Positions 47,824 to 59,869 of a stretch of 64,000 nt of DNA are shown piece by piece. Location: positions 1,801,547 through 1,865,546 of the forward strand of contig CM020618.1 of assembly GCA_009829735.1 (NCBI GenBank), written 5' to 3'. Each line of letters begins with the position of its first letter. Positions within the stretch are counted from its first letter, which is position 1. Under the pieces are notes generated by a model. It saw nothing but the letters and a program-made list of their open reading frames with translations, was not told where the DNA came from and did not search any database. The DNA comes from Pyropia yezoensis. Taxonomy: Eukaryota > Rhodophyta > Bangiophyceae > Bangiales > Bangiaceae. The translations under genes and the position numbers were made by a program.

Positions 47824-50800
47824 ATGACCGGGGGGCGCTGGGGTTACCCAAGCAAGCCACCCCGGAGTACCGCGGGGAAAGCCCCACGGAGAGCGCGGTT
47901 GAGCCGACGCCGCATCAACCCCCGGGTACACCTTCCGGCCCCGACGACACGGCGTCAGGGGATTGATGACCAACCTCCAAGGTTGGGAGGAGAGGACGGG
48001 AAGCCCCGTCACGTTGAACCAGACAAGGGCCCTGTTCAGGATGCCCGAGCTACACCGGATATCGGTGTAGGACATGTGTTGTTTACATTGGAGAACTTCA
48101 AGGTATCAGCCACACTGGGGGTTGACCCCCAGTCGACACGATCGTACTACCCTGTACTGGACACAGGGGCTGGACCCAACCTTATCCGGAAGGATACCCT
48201 CCCGGACAAGTGGCTTCCACGAGTCAGAGTGACTCGGGGACCCACCATCAAGGACGCGAATGGTCGACTCATTCGTACGACCGCCAGCGATGTCGCTGCA
48301 GGTTACCATCGGGGATCTCACCACGGAAGTTGACTTCCTGGTATGTGAAACGCTATCGGTGCCCTGCATACTGGGGTGCACCTTCATCAACGTTCACGTT
48401 GATGCAATCCGGCCAGGCCGGAGGACCGTCGAGCTTCAAGAAGCCGACGGGACGAAGCGAGGACACACGGCTATCGTCAGGGACCTGACGCTACAAGGAA
48501 GCCACGTTAACGTGGCTGAGGTGTACGCAAGCGTCGAGCCGAAGACACTTCGGTTGGCCAAGCGAACTCGCTTTGAGCCGTTGTCAGAGACAGTCCTCCG
48601 GTTAACTGCGACCTCGCAGGCATCTGCAGAGTCCAGTCCAACCTACGGACGTACAAGCGCCATGGGTTGACCATGGCCAACGGTCTCATAGACCTCCCAG
48701 CAGGAGGGTCGTCCCTCCTAGTGATGGCGAACTATCGCCGTAAGGCAGTCACCCTCCCGAAGGAACTATCCTCGGATTGCCGAACTCTACGAAGGAGATA
48801 TCCTTACCCCTGACAAGGAAGGTCAAGTGGAACCACTTGAAGTACTGGCGGTCGCCGAGACCACCGAGCGACAGCAACCCGACGACGGGAAGCCTACCCA
48901 TCGCGGCTCCGGCGGACCTGCCGCCAAAGGACCAAGAGGCCTTGAAGGCACTGGCCGAGGCTGACCTCGACCACCTTTCCCCTTCGGTAGCCGAAGGGTA
49001 CGACGGATGCTAAGAAAGCATGACGTTATGTGGACAGGCGGGGCCTTGGGGACCATTGGGGCAACCCAACATCGTATAGACCTGGTACCAGGCGCACGAC
49101 CCGCCCGCTCACAACCGCACCGAGCGGGACCTATGCAACGAGAGATCGTTTGATGGAGAAGTGAAGAGGATGAGTGAAGCTAAGGTGATCCGACCTTCGA
49201 TGTCGGAATGGGGTGCCCCAGTCGTTATTGTGCCGAAGAAGGATCAAACTCCTCGGTTTTGCATCGATTATCGACGCCTCAACTTGGTTACCAAGAAGGA
49301 CTCATACCCTTTAGCAAGGATGGATGAATGCATCGACTCCCTGGGGGAGGCTACGGTGTTTACCACCATCGACTGCAATGCCGGATACTGGCAGATCCCG
49401 GTGGCGGACGAGGATATCCCCAAGACGGCATTCGTCTGTCACAGTGGAGTGTACGAGTTCCTAAGGATGCCCTTCGGATTGTCCAACGCCCCCGCTACAT
49501 TCCAGCGGGCTATCGACATCATACTGTCGGGGGTGAAGTGGCGTAACTGCCTAGTGTACCTCGATGACGTCATCGTCTTCTCGCGTAACATGGATGACCA
49601 TGTACAACATGTTGACGAGGTACTTACCCTCTTGAGGAACGCCGGGGTAACCCTGCGTCTGAAGAAGTGCGCCTTCTTCCAACAGACGGTCGAGTATCTG
49701 GGCCACCAGATAATCCCTGGTAAGCTAGGGGTACTCGAAGCCAATACCCGGGCACTCCGGGATGCCCGGTTCCCTAACACCCAGACGCAGCTCAAGAGCT
49801 TCCTGGGAAGGTGCAATGTATACCGACGGTTCGTCAAGGACTTCGCTCGGATAGCTAAACCGTTAACGGTTCTTACGAGCAGTACCTTACCCAAGGTACT
49901 CCAACCCCCTTCGCCTAGCGAAGAGGAGGCATTCGAGTCGCTGAAGCGAGCCCTACTATCCCCACCCGTCCTTGCGTTACCGCATAGACGGGGTACCTTC
50001 GTCATCGATGTCGATGCGTGTGATACACAAGTGGGATGCACCCTGTTACAGGGAGAGACGTTGATCGGTACCGATAACGTTATCCCGGACCTACGTCCGG
50101 TAGGGTACTTCAGCCGGACACTCAACCCGGCTGAGCGGAACTATAGTGCCACCGAGCGTGAATGCCTCGGAGTTATATGGGCAGTGCAACTGCTCCGTCC
50201 ATACCTGGAGGGCTCCAGGTTCATCGTGAGGTCCGACCACGAACCCCTACGATGGCTCCTCAACCTTGGTGACAAGGATTCCGATAGCCATGGGAGGCTA
50301 GCCCGATGGAGGCTGAAGATGGCCGAGCACGACTACCGCACGGTGTATAAGGCTGGGTCAACCCACCACCTCGGAGACGCGTTGTCTCGACTCGACACCC
50401 CGAGCGGGGATACCCGCCCGGTGGACGAGGACATCCGGTGGTACCGGTGTGCATGGTGGGTAATGCTACCCAGGGTATGGCTGACCATACCATGGCACAC
50501 CTTGCGTGCCCATTGACCCTCGCGGACTTCCGCGAGGCACAGGCCAACGACGATGACTGTAGACGTCATCGTGCTAACCTCCTGGCCGGTACGGCCGGCA
50601 TCTTCTCCGAGAACGAAGACGGACTCATATACCGGCGGGCACCCGCCGATGGACGACATCAAGTCGTGGTTCCCGTGTCCTTACGGCAAGCCGTCATGGA
50701 ACGAGAACATGAGAACCCTACAGCCGGACACCCGGGGGGTTCACGTATGTTCGCAGCAATGCGAAGGTTCTTCTACTGGCCAGCGATGGCCGTCGACGTG

Positions 50801-51622
50801 GTCGACCACATAAGGGGATGCCACCCCTGTGCACGTAACCGCATGAGCCTACATAGGCAGGCGTCTGCCATGAAACTGTTCCCACCGGATGGGCCCAACG
50901 AGCAAGTCGCTATCGACATACTCGGGCCACTTCCGATAACGGAAGAAGGGAACAGGTACGTCCTGGTCATGTCTGACCGATTCACTAAGCTGTCAAGAGC
51001 GGCAGCCATCCCGAATGATACGGCATACACGATCATGAACGCAGTGGTTGACCACTGGATCAGTGCATACGGAGTCATGAAGCAACTCCTCTCCGATAAC
51101 GGAGCAAACCTTACGTCGGCATTCTGCACTAAGGTCCTGGGCATGTTCGGTATCGAACCACGTCGGGCATCCGACTACCACCCGCAGTCCAACGGGCAGG
51201 TGGAGCGGTTCAACCGCACCATCGTCAAGATGCTACAGTGCTACGTGGCAGAGCACACGAACACTTGGACAGGCTTCTGTCCGTACTCACCCTGGCATAC
51301 AATGCCAGGCCACATCGGAGCACAAACATTGCTCCGCTGGAGTGGGTCATGCCACTAGGCGTCGGTAACCTGACGCTGCACCCGGCAGGTGCACTCGGTA
51401 TGATACACCGAAGGGCCGACCCGCCGAACGCATCCACCTAGCTTGGTTGGCCAAGCTATCGTGGATGATTCCTAAGCTCAAGGGTGCCCTTGACAGAACA
51501 CAACTTCGGTATAAGAAGAACTTCGACGCCCGACTACGGGTGCGCAACGCAACCCTGGTAACAGGTGACTGGGTCTAAAACAGACACCAGAAGTTCCGAG
51601 GGAACAAGCTATGCAACCGGTC
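47824..51622 (+). pseudogene. B2 pol remnant, running into the gap
   Basis: Protease, RT, RNase H and integrase segments are nearly identical to B1 pol and in the same order. The chromodomain end is lost in the gap. It is broken in several places. Confidence 0.85.
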
Positions 51623-52122
51623 NNNNNNNNNNNNNNNNNNNNNNNNNNNNNNNNNNNNNNNNNNNNNNNNNNNNNNNNNNNNNNNNNNNNNNNNNNNNNN
51701 NNNNNNNNNNNNNNNNNNNNNNNNNNNNNNNNNNNNNNNNNNNNNNNNNNNNNNNNNNNNNNNNNNNNNNNNNNNNNNNNNNNNNNNNNNNNNNNNNNNN
51801 NNNNNNNNNNNNNNNNNNNNNNNNNNNNNNNNNNNNNNNNNNNNNNNNNNNNNNNNNNNNNNNNNNNNNNNNNNNNNNNNNNNNNNNNNNNNNNNNNNNN
51901 NNNNNNNNNNNNNNNNNNNNNNNNNNNNNNNNNNNNNNNNNNNNNNNNNNNNNNNNNNNNNNNNNNNNNNNNNNNNNNNNNNNNNNNNNNNNNNNNNNNN
52001 NNNNNNNNNNNNNNNNNNNNNNNNNNNNNNNNNNNNNNNNNNNNNNNNNNNNNNNNNNNNNNNNNNNNNNNNNNNNNNNNNNNNNNNNNNNNNNNNNNNN
52101 NNNNNNNNNNNNNNNNNNNNNN
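51623..52122. other. Assembly gap of 500 N
   Basis: The round size suggests a placeholder. On the left is B2 integrase on the plus strand; on the right is C2 pol on the minus strand. The rest of B2 pol and of C2 should lie here, several kb more than 500 bases. Confidence 0.95.
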
Positions 52123-53478
52123 GAGAGTCCAGACAGTCATCCATCCGAGGTAGGGGATAACTATCCTTCACCGTGCTCTCGTTTGAGCTTACGGTAGTCG
52201 ATACAGAGCCGGGGGTCCCATCAACTTTGGGGACGATCACCACCGGACTCGCCCACTCGGCGTTTGCTGGCCTCGATCACATCGAGGGCCTCCATGCGAG
52301 CAACTTGCTCCTTAACGAGGGCCCTTGAACGGGGTCCCCCCCTATACGGTTGTTGGCGTATAGGGGGCGCACCGGGTTTCAACTCGATCCGGTGTTGGGT
52401 AGCTCTCATGAGTCCCAATTGACCATCCCACAACTTGTGATATTGGTCCAAGAGGCGTTCAACTTGAACCCTCAACCTGGGTGGAACACCCTCCATGTTT
52501 ACCTGGGGCCGAGGAGAGGCGGCCGACTTGGCTTGATGCTTCTCCTTTCCGGACTTCGGGTCGCTACTTGCGCCCGCGCTGAGGGTGACCGCTACTACCG
52601 GTCCCTCGTGTTGGTCGATATAGCCGAACTTGGCCCCCGACTTGAAGAACTTGGGCGACGAGCTCAGGTTCATCACCTGGATCCTCCACGGGACTCCGGC
52701 TTTGGAGTCCATCGTGCCAAGGGCAACATGCACTTGGTGCTTGCGAGCAAGACGGGGGTTAGGGTGCACCAACCCGTTCCCCGCATAATCAGTTACAACA
52801 TCCACGTGCGCCACCGAGTTGGGGGGCAACATGACTTTACGGGCTAAACGCAGAGTAGCAGTAAACCCTTCCCTCACAGAACAAACAGGCCTTCGACTGT
52901 GAGACTGTCACAGGAGCCACAGACTTTCCCTTACCAAGGATGGGGATAGTCTCCCCATTCATCAACTTGACCCAGTACTCAGGGCCACAAATCAAAGGCA
53001 CTTGTGTTACGACATAAGGGGTACCCAGAAGCAGGGGTACCGATATGTTCTCAACTACACCATAGGTCACGTCGACCTCATGGGTCCCCAACCGAGTTGG
53101 TAGGGTCACGGCACCAACGATGGGAAGTACCCCACCATTGATATCGATCAGATGGTCAGCTTTAGACTTCCAGCGTTGGAGCCTCATCCCCTTTGGTAAT
53201 AGCGACTTGCGTATCAAGGAGGCTCCTGACCCGGTATCAAGTACGATACGGACACAACAGGCGCGGCCGGGGGCAAGTTGCACCCGTCCAGCCACCTGGA
53301 AGTTCTCACCCGTCAGCACCGCGATGACCCGACGTTGGTTTACGTTCTTGGGAAGTCCCACCCGAGGTGGGCGGACTCCCTTAGGTCGCCGCAGTATCCG
53401 ACACGGTTGGTTCGTCCTCTTGGCCCACTTGGCCGAGGCTGCCGTTGTGAGCTTCGGACGACCAGCTCCAACGGTCAT
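52123..53478 (-). pseudogene. C2 pol, protease to RT
   Basis: Starts MTVGAGRPKLT with ATGA overlap to gag, as in C1. Protease motif VLDTGSGASLIRK is present, as is the uninterrupted target region of B1 (PPIRQQPYRGGPRSR). It then runs into RT and the gap and is not fully open. Confidence 0.85.
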
Positions 53479-55421
53479 TCGTTTCCCGCCGACTTGGCGT
53501 CCGAATCTGAGGGCGAAGGGGACGACGACGAGTCCGAGGACGACGTGTCCGCCCCCTCCGTCGAGGGTGTGGCGACCGCCACCACTGGTCGAGACCCACC
53601 CTCGCGGCGTGAACGCACTTCGTTCGTAGCCGACTTCTTACTCGCATTCCTAACAAGCTGTTGGATGCGTTTACTTAACTTGGGGCAATCATATGCCCAG
53701 TGACCATCGGAGTTGCAGTTCCAACACCGATGATCAGTTCCCGGAGGGGTCTTCCCAACTGGGGAAGACGACGAGGTACCTTGGGAAGCTCCCACGGCAG
53801 CTACCACCCTCTCCTTGCGGATTCGGCGTGCCTCTCGCAACTCTCTGGCCTGGCGCGCCTCTTCCCGTTCCTTGGCCAACTCGGCCTGACGCTCCTGGCG
53901 TTGTTCCTCCCGCAACTTGCGGTAGGCCTCGCCTCTGCGGTAGGCGAACCTAGCCAACTCGGCCAGGGTCGCCCGGGCAGTGTTATGCTCCCGGGTCTCC
54001 ATCCGGACTGACCAGTGGAGTCCTTCCACAAACCGACTCTTCACCACAGCTTGTGGATGAAGAAACCCACAAAGATTGTTGAGCTTACGGACTCGCTCCG
54101 CAAAGGACAACTCGTCCTCCGCCTCTTCCTGATGGGCTTGCGTAAACTCCTCGACTTGAGAAGCCAACGCCGCTTCATCAACCATGGCCCTCAACAACCA
54201 GTTGACGAGCTCCAAATAGGACGTCACCTCCCCAGCGCCTCCACTTGAGGAGCTGGGCATGACGGACATAAGTTCTGTCCGCAGGTCTCCCTTCGTAAAC
54301 TCCTGTAGCATGTAAAAAGCCATGCCTTCACTTATGGCATTGTCGTCACAGGCTTTTGTGAAACGACGTAGGAACTCAAAGACACGGAGGGGGGGAGTTC
54401 CATCCCACTCCGCTTTGTGCCCAAAAGAGTGAAGTGCGTTCTTCTTGGCACGGCCCATGGCTCGGGCCTGGTCAGGACCATACGCCACCGACTTGTTGTG
54501 GAGGGCGTAGGTCTCACAGTCAAAGATCCTCTGGTAGACCGGGTTGGCTACCTGGATCTTGGGCGGCACCTCACGTTGAGGGAACAGCCGCTGTGGCACT
54601 GGGGTAAGTTCACCCACAGTGCCTGTAGTCCGGCGCGGCGCGCTTGGTGTAGCCGCCGGTGTTGTCGGGGGGGACTCCCCCATGAAGGGCGTACGCCCCA
54701 CCGAGTATGGTGTGGCTCCCTCGTTGGGAGTCACAGGGGTCGCCCCCTGTTCAGGGCGACCCGAGATAGGTGTCAGGGGGGGCACCCCCTGCGCCTGCGG
54801 GCTCGAAAGCCCCAATCCGGTCTGGACATTAAGGCCATCTGGCAAACTCGCCACAATCTGATTCAGAATAGTATTCGTCATCGTGACCACCAGGTCCGGC
54901 AAAGTCTGCCGCAACACAGTGGTCGCCTCCCGACGGACAGTTTCCGCGAGGAGTGGATTGACGACTCCAGTTGAGTCTCGGTCCACCTCCGGGAGTCCAC
55001 CTGAGGGGTAACCACGTTCCTCAGGGGTCTCAACCGGGGGCATGGGCGCGAGCCCATCGCCGACCAACGGAGGTCCGCCGTCCTCCGAAAGCCTAGTTGG
55101 CGATGGCTCCATGCCAAAGTTGGCTCCAACCCGAGTGGAACTCGCGGGGACAGTCCTCACCCCTTGGGACTTTCCCGTTGAGTATACCACGCGGTGGCCA
55201 GACTTCGGCCCACCCACGTCAGAAGTGTCACCCGAGTGAACTCCCGACTGAGTCGGGGTGGCCTGTTGCCCGCCCGCACTTCCAGTCCTGCTGGCTTGAG
55301 GGACCTCTAGTCCCTCTGCGACCCCAGGTAAACCCACCTGTGTCTCACCAGTATTCAAAGGCACTGAAGTACGTGCGTCACCCGTGTACTCCCCGGACGA
55401 CGGGGGGTCCGAGCTAGCCAT
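53475..55421 (-). CDS. Family C Gag (C2)
   Basis: 648 residues, the same length and layout as C1 gag with scattered substitutions (MASSDPPSSGEYTGD, CCHC knuckle CWNCNSDGHWAYDC, charged coiled-coil helix). Retention of length and frame in two diverged copies indicates recent activity of family C. Confidence 0.88.
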   Translation of the reverse strand: MASSDPPSSGEYTGDARTSVPLNTGETQVGLPGVAEGLEVPQASRTGSAGGQQATPTQSGVHSGDTSDVGGPKSGHRVVYSTGKSQGVRTVPASSTRVGANFGMEPSPTRLSEDGGPPLVGDGLAPMPPVETPEERGYPSGGLPEVDRDSTGVVNPLLAETVRREATTVLRQTLPDLVVTMTNTILNQIVASLPDGLNVQTGLGLSSPQAQGVPPLTPISGRPEQGATPVTPNEGATPYSVGRTPFMGESPPTTPAATPSAPRRTTGTVGELTPVPQRLFPQREVPPKIQVANPVYQRIFDCETYALHNKSVAYGPDQARAMGRAKKNALHSFGHKAEWDGTPPLRVFEFLRRFTKACDDNAISEGMAFYMLQEFTKGDLRTELMSVMPSSSSGGAGEVTSYLELVNWLLRAMVDEAALASQVEEFTQAHQEEAEDELSFAERVRKLNNLCGFLHPQAVVKSRFVEGLHWSVRMETREHNTARATLAELARFAYRRGEAYRKLREEQRQERQAELAKEREEARQARELREARRIRKERVVAAVGASQGTSSSSPVGKTPPGTDHRCWNCNSDGHWAYDCPKLSKRIQQLVRNASKKSATNEVRSRREGGSRPVVAVATPSTEGADTSSSDSSSSPSPSDSDAKSAGNE

Positions 55422-55540
55422 GTTGGCTAACGATCCGTATGACACGGTCCAAGTCCACCGTTCCTCTGAGACAGAGGGCCCCCTACACCCGGGTGCACCC
55501 GGAGGTAAAGTTTACCTCTGTCCCCTGCTGCTCCACCAAA

Positions 55541-56008
55541 TGTGGCAAAAACCACTCGCACACACGGTACCCAAGTTGGGGCGGTGTGCGAGGGCTGCCT
55601 CCCGTGTCGGGGGAACCGGAAGAAGTGCAAGTCGCACACACTCGATCCCTGTTGTGGGGCAATCCCCCCACGGACAAACAAGAAGATGGTGTGTGGTCCA
55701 ACAGTTTCTTGGTCGGGACGGGGACGCAGGGCCAAGCCCCGCTGTCCCTCCCCTTATCCCCCCAGGGTCCACTCAGAATCTCGCCACTCAGAATCTCCCA
55801 CCCCAGCACCTGCCCACCGGGCCACACGAAAATTCAAGACGATAAATGCAGAAAACCCTCAAATCCAAGTTGGATTTACTACTAAGCTAACTATCCCGAA
55901 CTTAGGGAATATGGACCCAAATGCAGGGGGAGGAACGGATCAGGTTAGTGGCCTGCCGCCCCTTGCATGGCACGTGTTGCCCCCTACCTGGGGGTCAATA
56001 CTGCCACA
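55541..56008 (-). repeat. 5' LTR of C2
   Basis: 468 bp, inverted ends TGTGGCA and TGCCACA, with the shared primer-binding site at 55521-55538 on the minus strand. Confidence 0.88.
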
Positions 56009-57788
56009 GCAACGAGTGACGAGGCAAGGGGTAAGCCCCAGCCTGCGGGTCCCGGTACGGGGCATGGTCCAACACCCCAGCCCAGTTCACGGCATCGTGA
56101 ACAGCCAGCAGGGCCTCGAACTCCCGGGCCAACCCGGTCTTGGCGGCTATCAGATCCACGCCCAACTGCGCGATGTGCCGACGGACACCCGTCGGAAGAT
56201 GAAACAGACGACCCTGCCGGCGGACGGACAGCAAGAAGGATGAAGCCTGCCCGAGGGTAACCTCAAGGGTGAAGGTACCCTGCAACGGGTGGACCGGTCG
56301 CGAGGCCAACACACTCCCGAAGTAGCGAAGGCAGGAGCCGGTGTCAAACCGGAAAGCAGGGGCGGGTTCCCACCCCTCCTGCCATAGCGGCGGGCGCACG
56401 GGAGTGTATACCGGAGCACGACCGTTGCCGGTCTGCAACGCACACGTTATATCCGTGCGGAACGCATCGGCCATGACACCATGGGTACGTCGCCAACTCG
56501 ACGCCGACTTCAACCCCGCCATAGGCGGGTAGGGAGCCGTCAACGACAGATACGGGGGTTCCCCCGGGTAGTAGTCAAAGTCGGGATACCGACCGGTACG
56601 GCTCACCGTCTCCCCAAACGCAACCGGCTCCGCCGCCGCCGCAATCCCCCGAGCACTAGCCGGGTAGTCAATCTCCCGCGGCAACGCGGGGGCAATCAAG
56701 TCGCAGACCCCGAAGTTGGGGTCGAGGTAGACCTCACCCCGTCCCACCCGGGTGCGCCAGAGCTGCGCATGCCGGTCGTCCGGCTGACTCAGGATCCAAT
56801 GGTGTTCCACCCGGACCGCGTTCGGCTGGTTGACCAGCCGCACCAACTCCCGCTCCCAGCACGGGTCCACCTTGACGCGCCGGGAGGATTCTCCACGGGG
56901 ATGCACCAGGTGGAAGTCCACCCGCATACGCCCATCGGACTCCATCGACTCTTGCACCGTGAGGCCTCGAACCCGAGCCACCAAGTCGGACACCGACATG
57001 GCGGGTTGACCCGCCGCCACGGCGACGCCGCCACCCAACGGGGCAACCCGGGCAGGACCAGGAAGAATCGGGGGCGCCGGGGGACGCACCACCGGCAGAG
57101 GGGCCGACGTCGGAGATGGACGAGGCCGAGGAGGAAGAAGAAGGGCGGGCGCCCGCCCGGAGTAACTCCCGGTGTCAACCGCCATGGGAGAAGGAGCGTC
57201 TTGACCGCTCGACACCCGCGGCACCGCAGGTATGGTACCGGCGCCGGCACCACCCGTCGGCGTAGCCCCCGCCTCGGAAGGGGAAGGCACTTGGACAGCC
57301 TCCGGAGCCGGAGCCCCGGCCGTGCGGACACCCGCACCGTCTTGACCCACCGCACCGGGTGTCGCACCGCCACCACCACCCGCGTCAACGTCGGGACCGC
57401 CTCGAGGAGTCACCGCCCGGACACCCGGACCACCTTGACCAGCCGGAGTCGGCTGCGGGTCGCCACCTCCGCCGCAGGGCGGACCATCTTGAGGTAGCTG
57501 CGGTGAGCCGGCACCGGCACCAGGCTCCATCCGGGCAGCCGGCAGAGAGGGGGTAGAAGCCGCCACGCGCGGTTGACCACCGGGTTGACCTCCGGCCGAC
57601 GGCACCGTCGTGCCGCTGCACACGGACGACAGTCCTCCGGCCGACAGACGGACGGACACCGCAGGCCCGTCGTCGTCAGACGAGCTCACCCCGTAACGCG
57701 CGGCGTCGGGACCGACAGGCGCGTCGTCCTCCATCTCCTCCCCGATCAGGAGGTCTTCCTCCTCTTCAAGCACCTGGGGATAGGACAT
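56009..57788 (-). CDS. Family B antisense ORF, N-terminal and middle part (B2), cut by C2
   Basis: About 593 codons from Met 57788 (MSYPQVLEEEEDLLIGEEME), opposite in direction to gag-pol. The first ~30 residues are very acidic. A long Gly/Pro/Ala-rich region follows, then the block also found in B1: MSVSDLVARVRGLTVQESM, DGRMRVDFHLVHPRGESSRR, QPNAVRVEHHWILSQPDDRH, then FRFDTGSCLRYFGSVLASR. I see no signal peptide or membrane segment and no known domain. Start choice: a similar acidic N-terminus (MMVDDVPVSA nearby) lies at the matching place in B1. It is interrupted by C2 on its far side. Confidence 0.72.
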
Positions 57789-58363
57789 GATAACGGGTGC
57801 GGAGTCCCCCGCGCCCACAAGCCGTCGACGGCTACAACCCGGTACGGTGGGATAACCGGGACGAGCCAGGGAAGCGCGGACACCCGCGCTTATGACCACA
57901 TACGGCCACGAGAAGCGCCGCAGGCACGCGGGTCGACCCGCGCCCCACGGGGCTACGACCGCGCTCCACCCAGGCACCTGGGCGGGACGGGGCCACACCC
58001 ACACACGGGGTAAGTAAGGGGGGTCACCCCCAACCGCCCCCACGCAACGCGGGCAGCCCCCGCCCCCCACTCAATCGTCCACACGAGAGGGGCCCCCCTC
58101 CCACCAGGCACCTGGTGGCGGATCCGCTTGCACCACCCCTCGGAAAGGGGGGGCGTGAACAGCAACCCGCATCGGGAATTTAACGGTCCGGAAAACGGAT
58201 CGTGTGTGTGTACCACGCAAAGGGGGGCACCCCCCTCAGACAACCTCGAAAAGGGGTGTCTGTCGCGACGGGGCGCAAAGCCCCACCCGACGGGTAAACA
58301 GTCACGCGACCCACTTACATTCGGTAACCCGAATGCAACTCGACCCGAGGACGGACCGAATCT
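57789..58363 (-). promoter_or_regulatory. Upstream region of the family B antisense ORF (B2)
   Basis: About 575 bases between the antisense start codon and the polypurine tract. On the minus strand a CATAAGCGCGGG run near 57895 lies about 105 bases before the ATG, at the place where B1 has TTATAAGCGCGGG. No other gene was recognised. Confidence 0.4.
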
Positions 58364-58373
58364 AAGGGGGGGA
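58364..58373 (+). other. Polypurine tract of B2
   Basis: AAGGGGGGGA two bases before the LTR, the expected plus-strand primer site. The same occurs in B1 at 59858-59867. Confidence 0.85.
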
Positions 58374-58375
58374 TA

Positions 58376-58739
58376 TGTAGCAATATGGTTGTCCGTATTG
58401 TGACCCTAATATTAGGGGGGGCTACTTCTAATCCTTAACTTTCAATTTGAGAGTCCGTACTGGTCACGGTATCTATAAGTTACGTATGACCAGAGGGACT
58501 TGCATCTTGGGGTGGAGGGTAGTTAGTAGTGTCTCCGAGGGTTTATAACGAGGGGGCCGGTGGCGAATCCACCGCCGGCCAAGGTAGAACAACAAACCCC
58601 TCCCATTTGGGCTCCCATCTTGGTCCCGTGGCTTGCGCTCCAAGGACAGCAACCTTGGCCTCCCGGTGACGTTGGTGCCGATCCCCCTTGGTGAGTGTTC
58701 CCTGAGAGTGGACGTGCGACGGATTCCTATTGTGCTACA
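58376..58739 (+). repeat. 3' LTR of B2
   Basis: 364 bp, preceded by the polypurine tract and followed by TSD AACTA. Nearly identical to the LTR at 45043. Confidence 0.93.
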
Positions 58740-59286
58740 AACTACCGGAGTCCACTGCCATCGGTGTAGACCCACCTTGACCACCAGACGCCCGCGGCAC
58801 CGCGAGCAGAGCAACGCCGCCGCCCGAGCCCGACGGGGGCACCTCGGGGGCGGCAGGGGTAGACCCGTCACCCGCAGCCGCGGATGAACCACCCGGGCGG
58901 GCACCCGCGCCGTCTTGACCCGCCGTCCCGGTCGGGGTGCCACCATAACCGCCCGACACGCCGGCAACGCCGTCTTGAGGTTAAGCCGCGCCGGCACCGG
59001 CGACAGGAGCCATTCGGGCCGCCGGAGGAGTAGGGGTAGAAGCAGCAGCTACCCGCGGTTGCCCGCCACCCGACGGAGCCGTCGTGCCGCCGCACACGGA
59101 CGACAAACCGCCCGGAGCACCGGCCGGAGCCACGCGAACGGTCACCCGGTCGCCCTCGTCTTCGGACGAGCTCGCCAAGAAACACTCGGCGGCAGTGGCA
59201 GAGACGGGAACGTCGTCCACCATCACCTCCTCCTCCTCCTCAAGCAGGAGGTCGTCTTCACCTTCGGGTACCTAAGGGTCCGACAT
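58740..59286 (-). pseudogene. Family B antisense ORF, N-terminal remnant (B1)
   Basis: This is the part of the B1 antisense ORF on the far side of the B2 insertion. It encodes the acidic start region and the GGLSSVCGGTTAPSGGGQPR block that matches GGLSSVCSGTTVPSAGGQPG in B2. It is not fully open and is treated as a fossil. Confidence 0.7.
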
Positions 59287-59390
59287 GATGACCGGGGTAG
59301 CAGGGGCGCCCCGTGCAGAAAAGCCGAGGCCGGCTCGACCCGGTACAGAGAACGCTCGCACGGACGAGCCAGGGAAGCGCGGGCACCCGC

Positions 59391-59400
59391 GCTTATAACC
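59391..59400 (-). promoter_or_regulatory. Possible TATA box of the antisense unit (B1)
   Basis: On the minus strand GGTTATAAGC lies about 110 bases upstream of the antisense start at 59286. A similar core precedes the ORF at 25781. Confidence 0.45.
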
Positions 59401-59857
59401 ACACAGTTCAGCACGAGCGATACAGCAGCGCGGGACGACCCGCGCCAGCCGGGCTACGAGGGCGCTCCACCCAGGCACCTGGACCGGAGCCACGCCCCCT
59501 CCACACGGGGTAACCAGGGGGGTCACTCCCAACCGCCCCCACGCAACGCGGGCAACCCCGCCACCCACTCAATCGTCTCACGAGAGGGGCTCCCCTACCA
59601 CCAGACACCTGGTGGCGGATCCGCTTGCACACCCCTCGGAAAGGGGGGTCGTGAACAGCAACCCGCATCGGGAATTTAACGGTCCGGAAAACGGATCGTG
59701 TGTGTACCACACAAAGGGGGGCACCCCCCTCAGACAACCTCGAAAAGGGGTGTCTGTCGCGACAGGGCGAAAAACCCCACCCGACTGGTAAACGGTCACG
59801 CGACCCACTTACATTCAGTAACCCGACTGCAACTCGATCCGAGGACGGGCCGAATCT

Positions 59858-59867
59858 AAGGGGGGGA
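59858..59867 (+). other. Polypurine tract of B1
   Basis: AAGGGGGGGA two bases before the 3' LTR. Confidence 0.85.
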
Positions 59868-59869
59868 TA

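Larger units (their letters stand above)
52123..56008 (-). mobile_element. Family C copy C2, minus strand, nested in B2 (left end in the gap)
   Basis: In element orientation it has a 5' LTR 56008-55541, primer-binding site 55538-55521, gag and the start of pol, then the gap. Its right border falls exactly where the family B antisense ORF resumes (GCAACGAGTGACG), so it inserted into that ORF of B2. Gag is open. Pol near the gap has a few breaks. It differs from C1 by several percent, so the two are separate insertions. Confidence 0.88.
45043..58739 (+). mobile_element. Ty3/gypsy chromodomain element, family B copy B2 (nested in B1)
   Basis: LTRs at 45043-45405 and 58376-58739, TSD AACTA. Contents are PBS, leading ORF, gag, pol up to the assembly gap, then (right of the nested C2) most of an opposite-strand ORF and a polypurine tract. 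The two LTRs differ at about three positions by eye (under 1%), so it is young. Gag-pol carries something like eight to ten small breaks. Most are of a kind that could also be uncorrected sequencing errors beside the gap. Confidence 0.9.

Noticed and set aside
51478-52243. Open frames across the 500-N gap
   Set aside because: They are produced by unknown bases and are not sequence.
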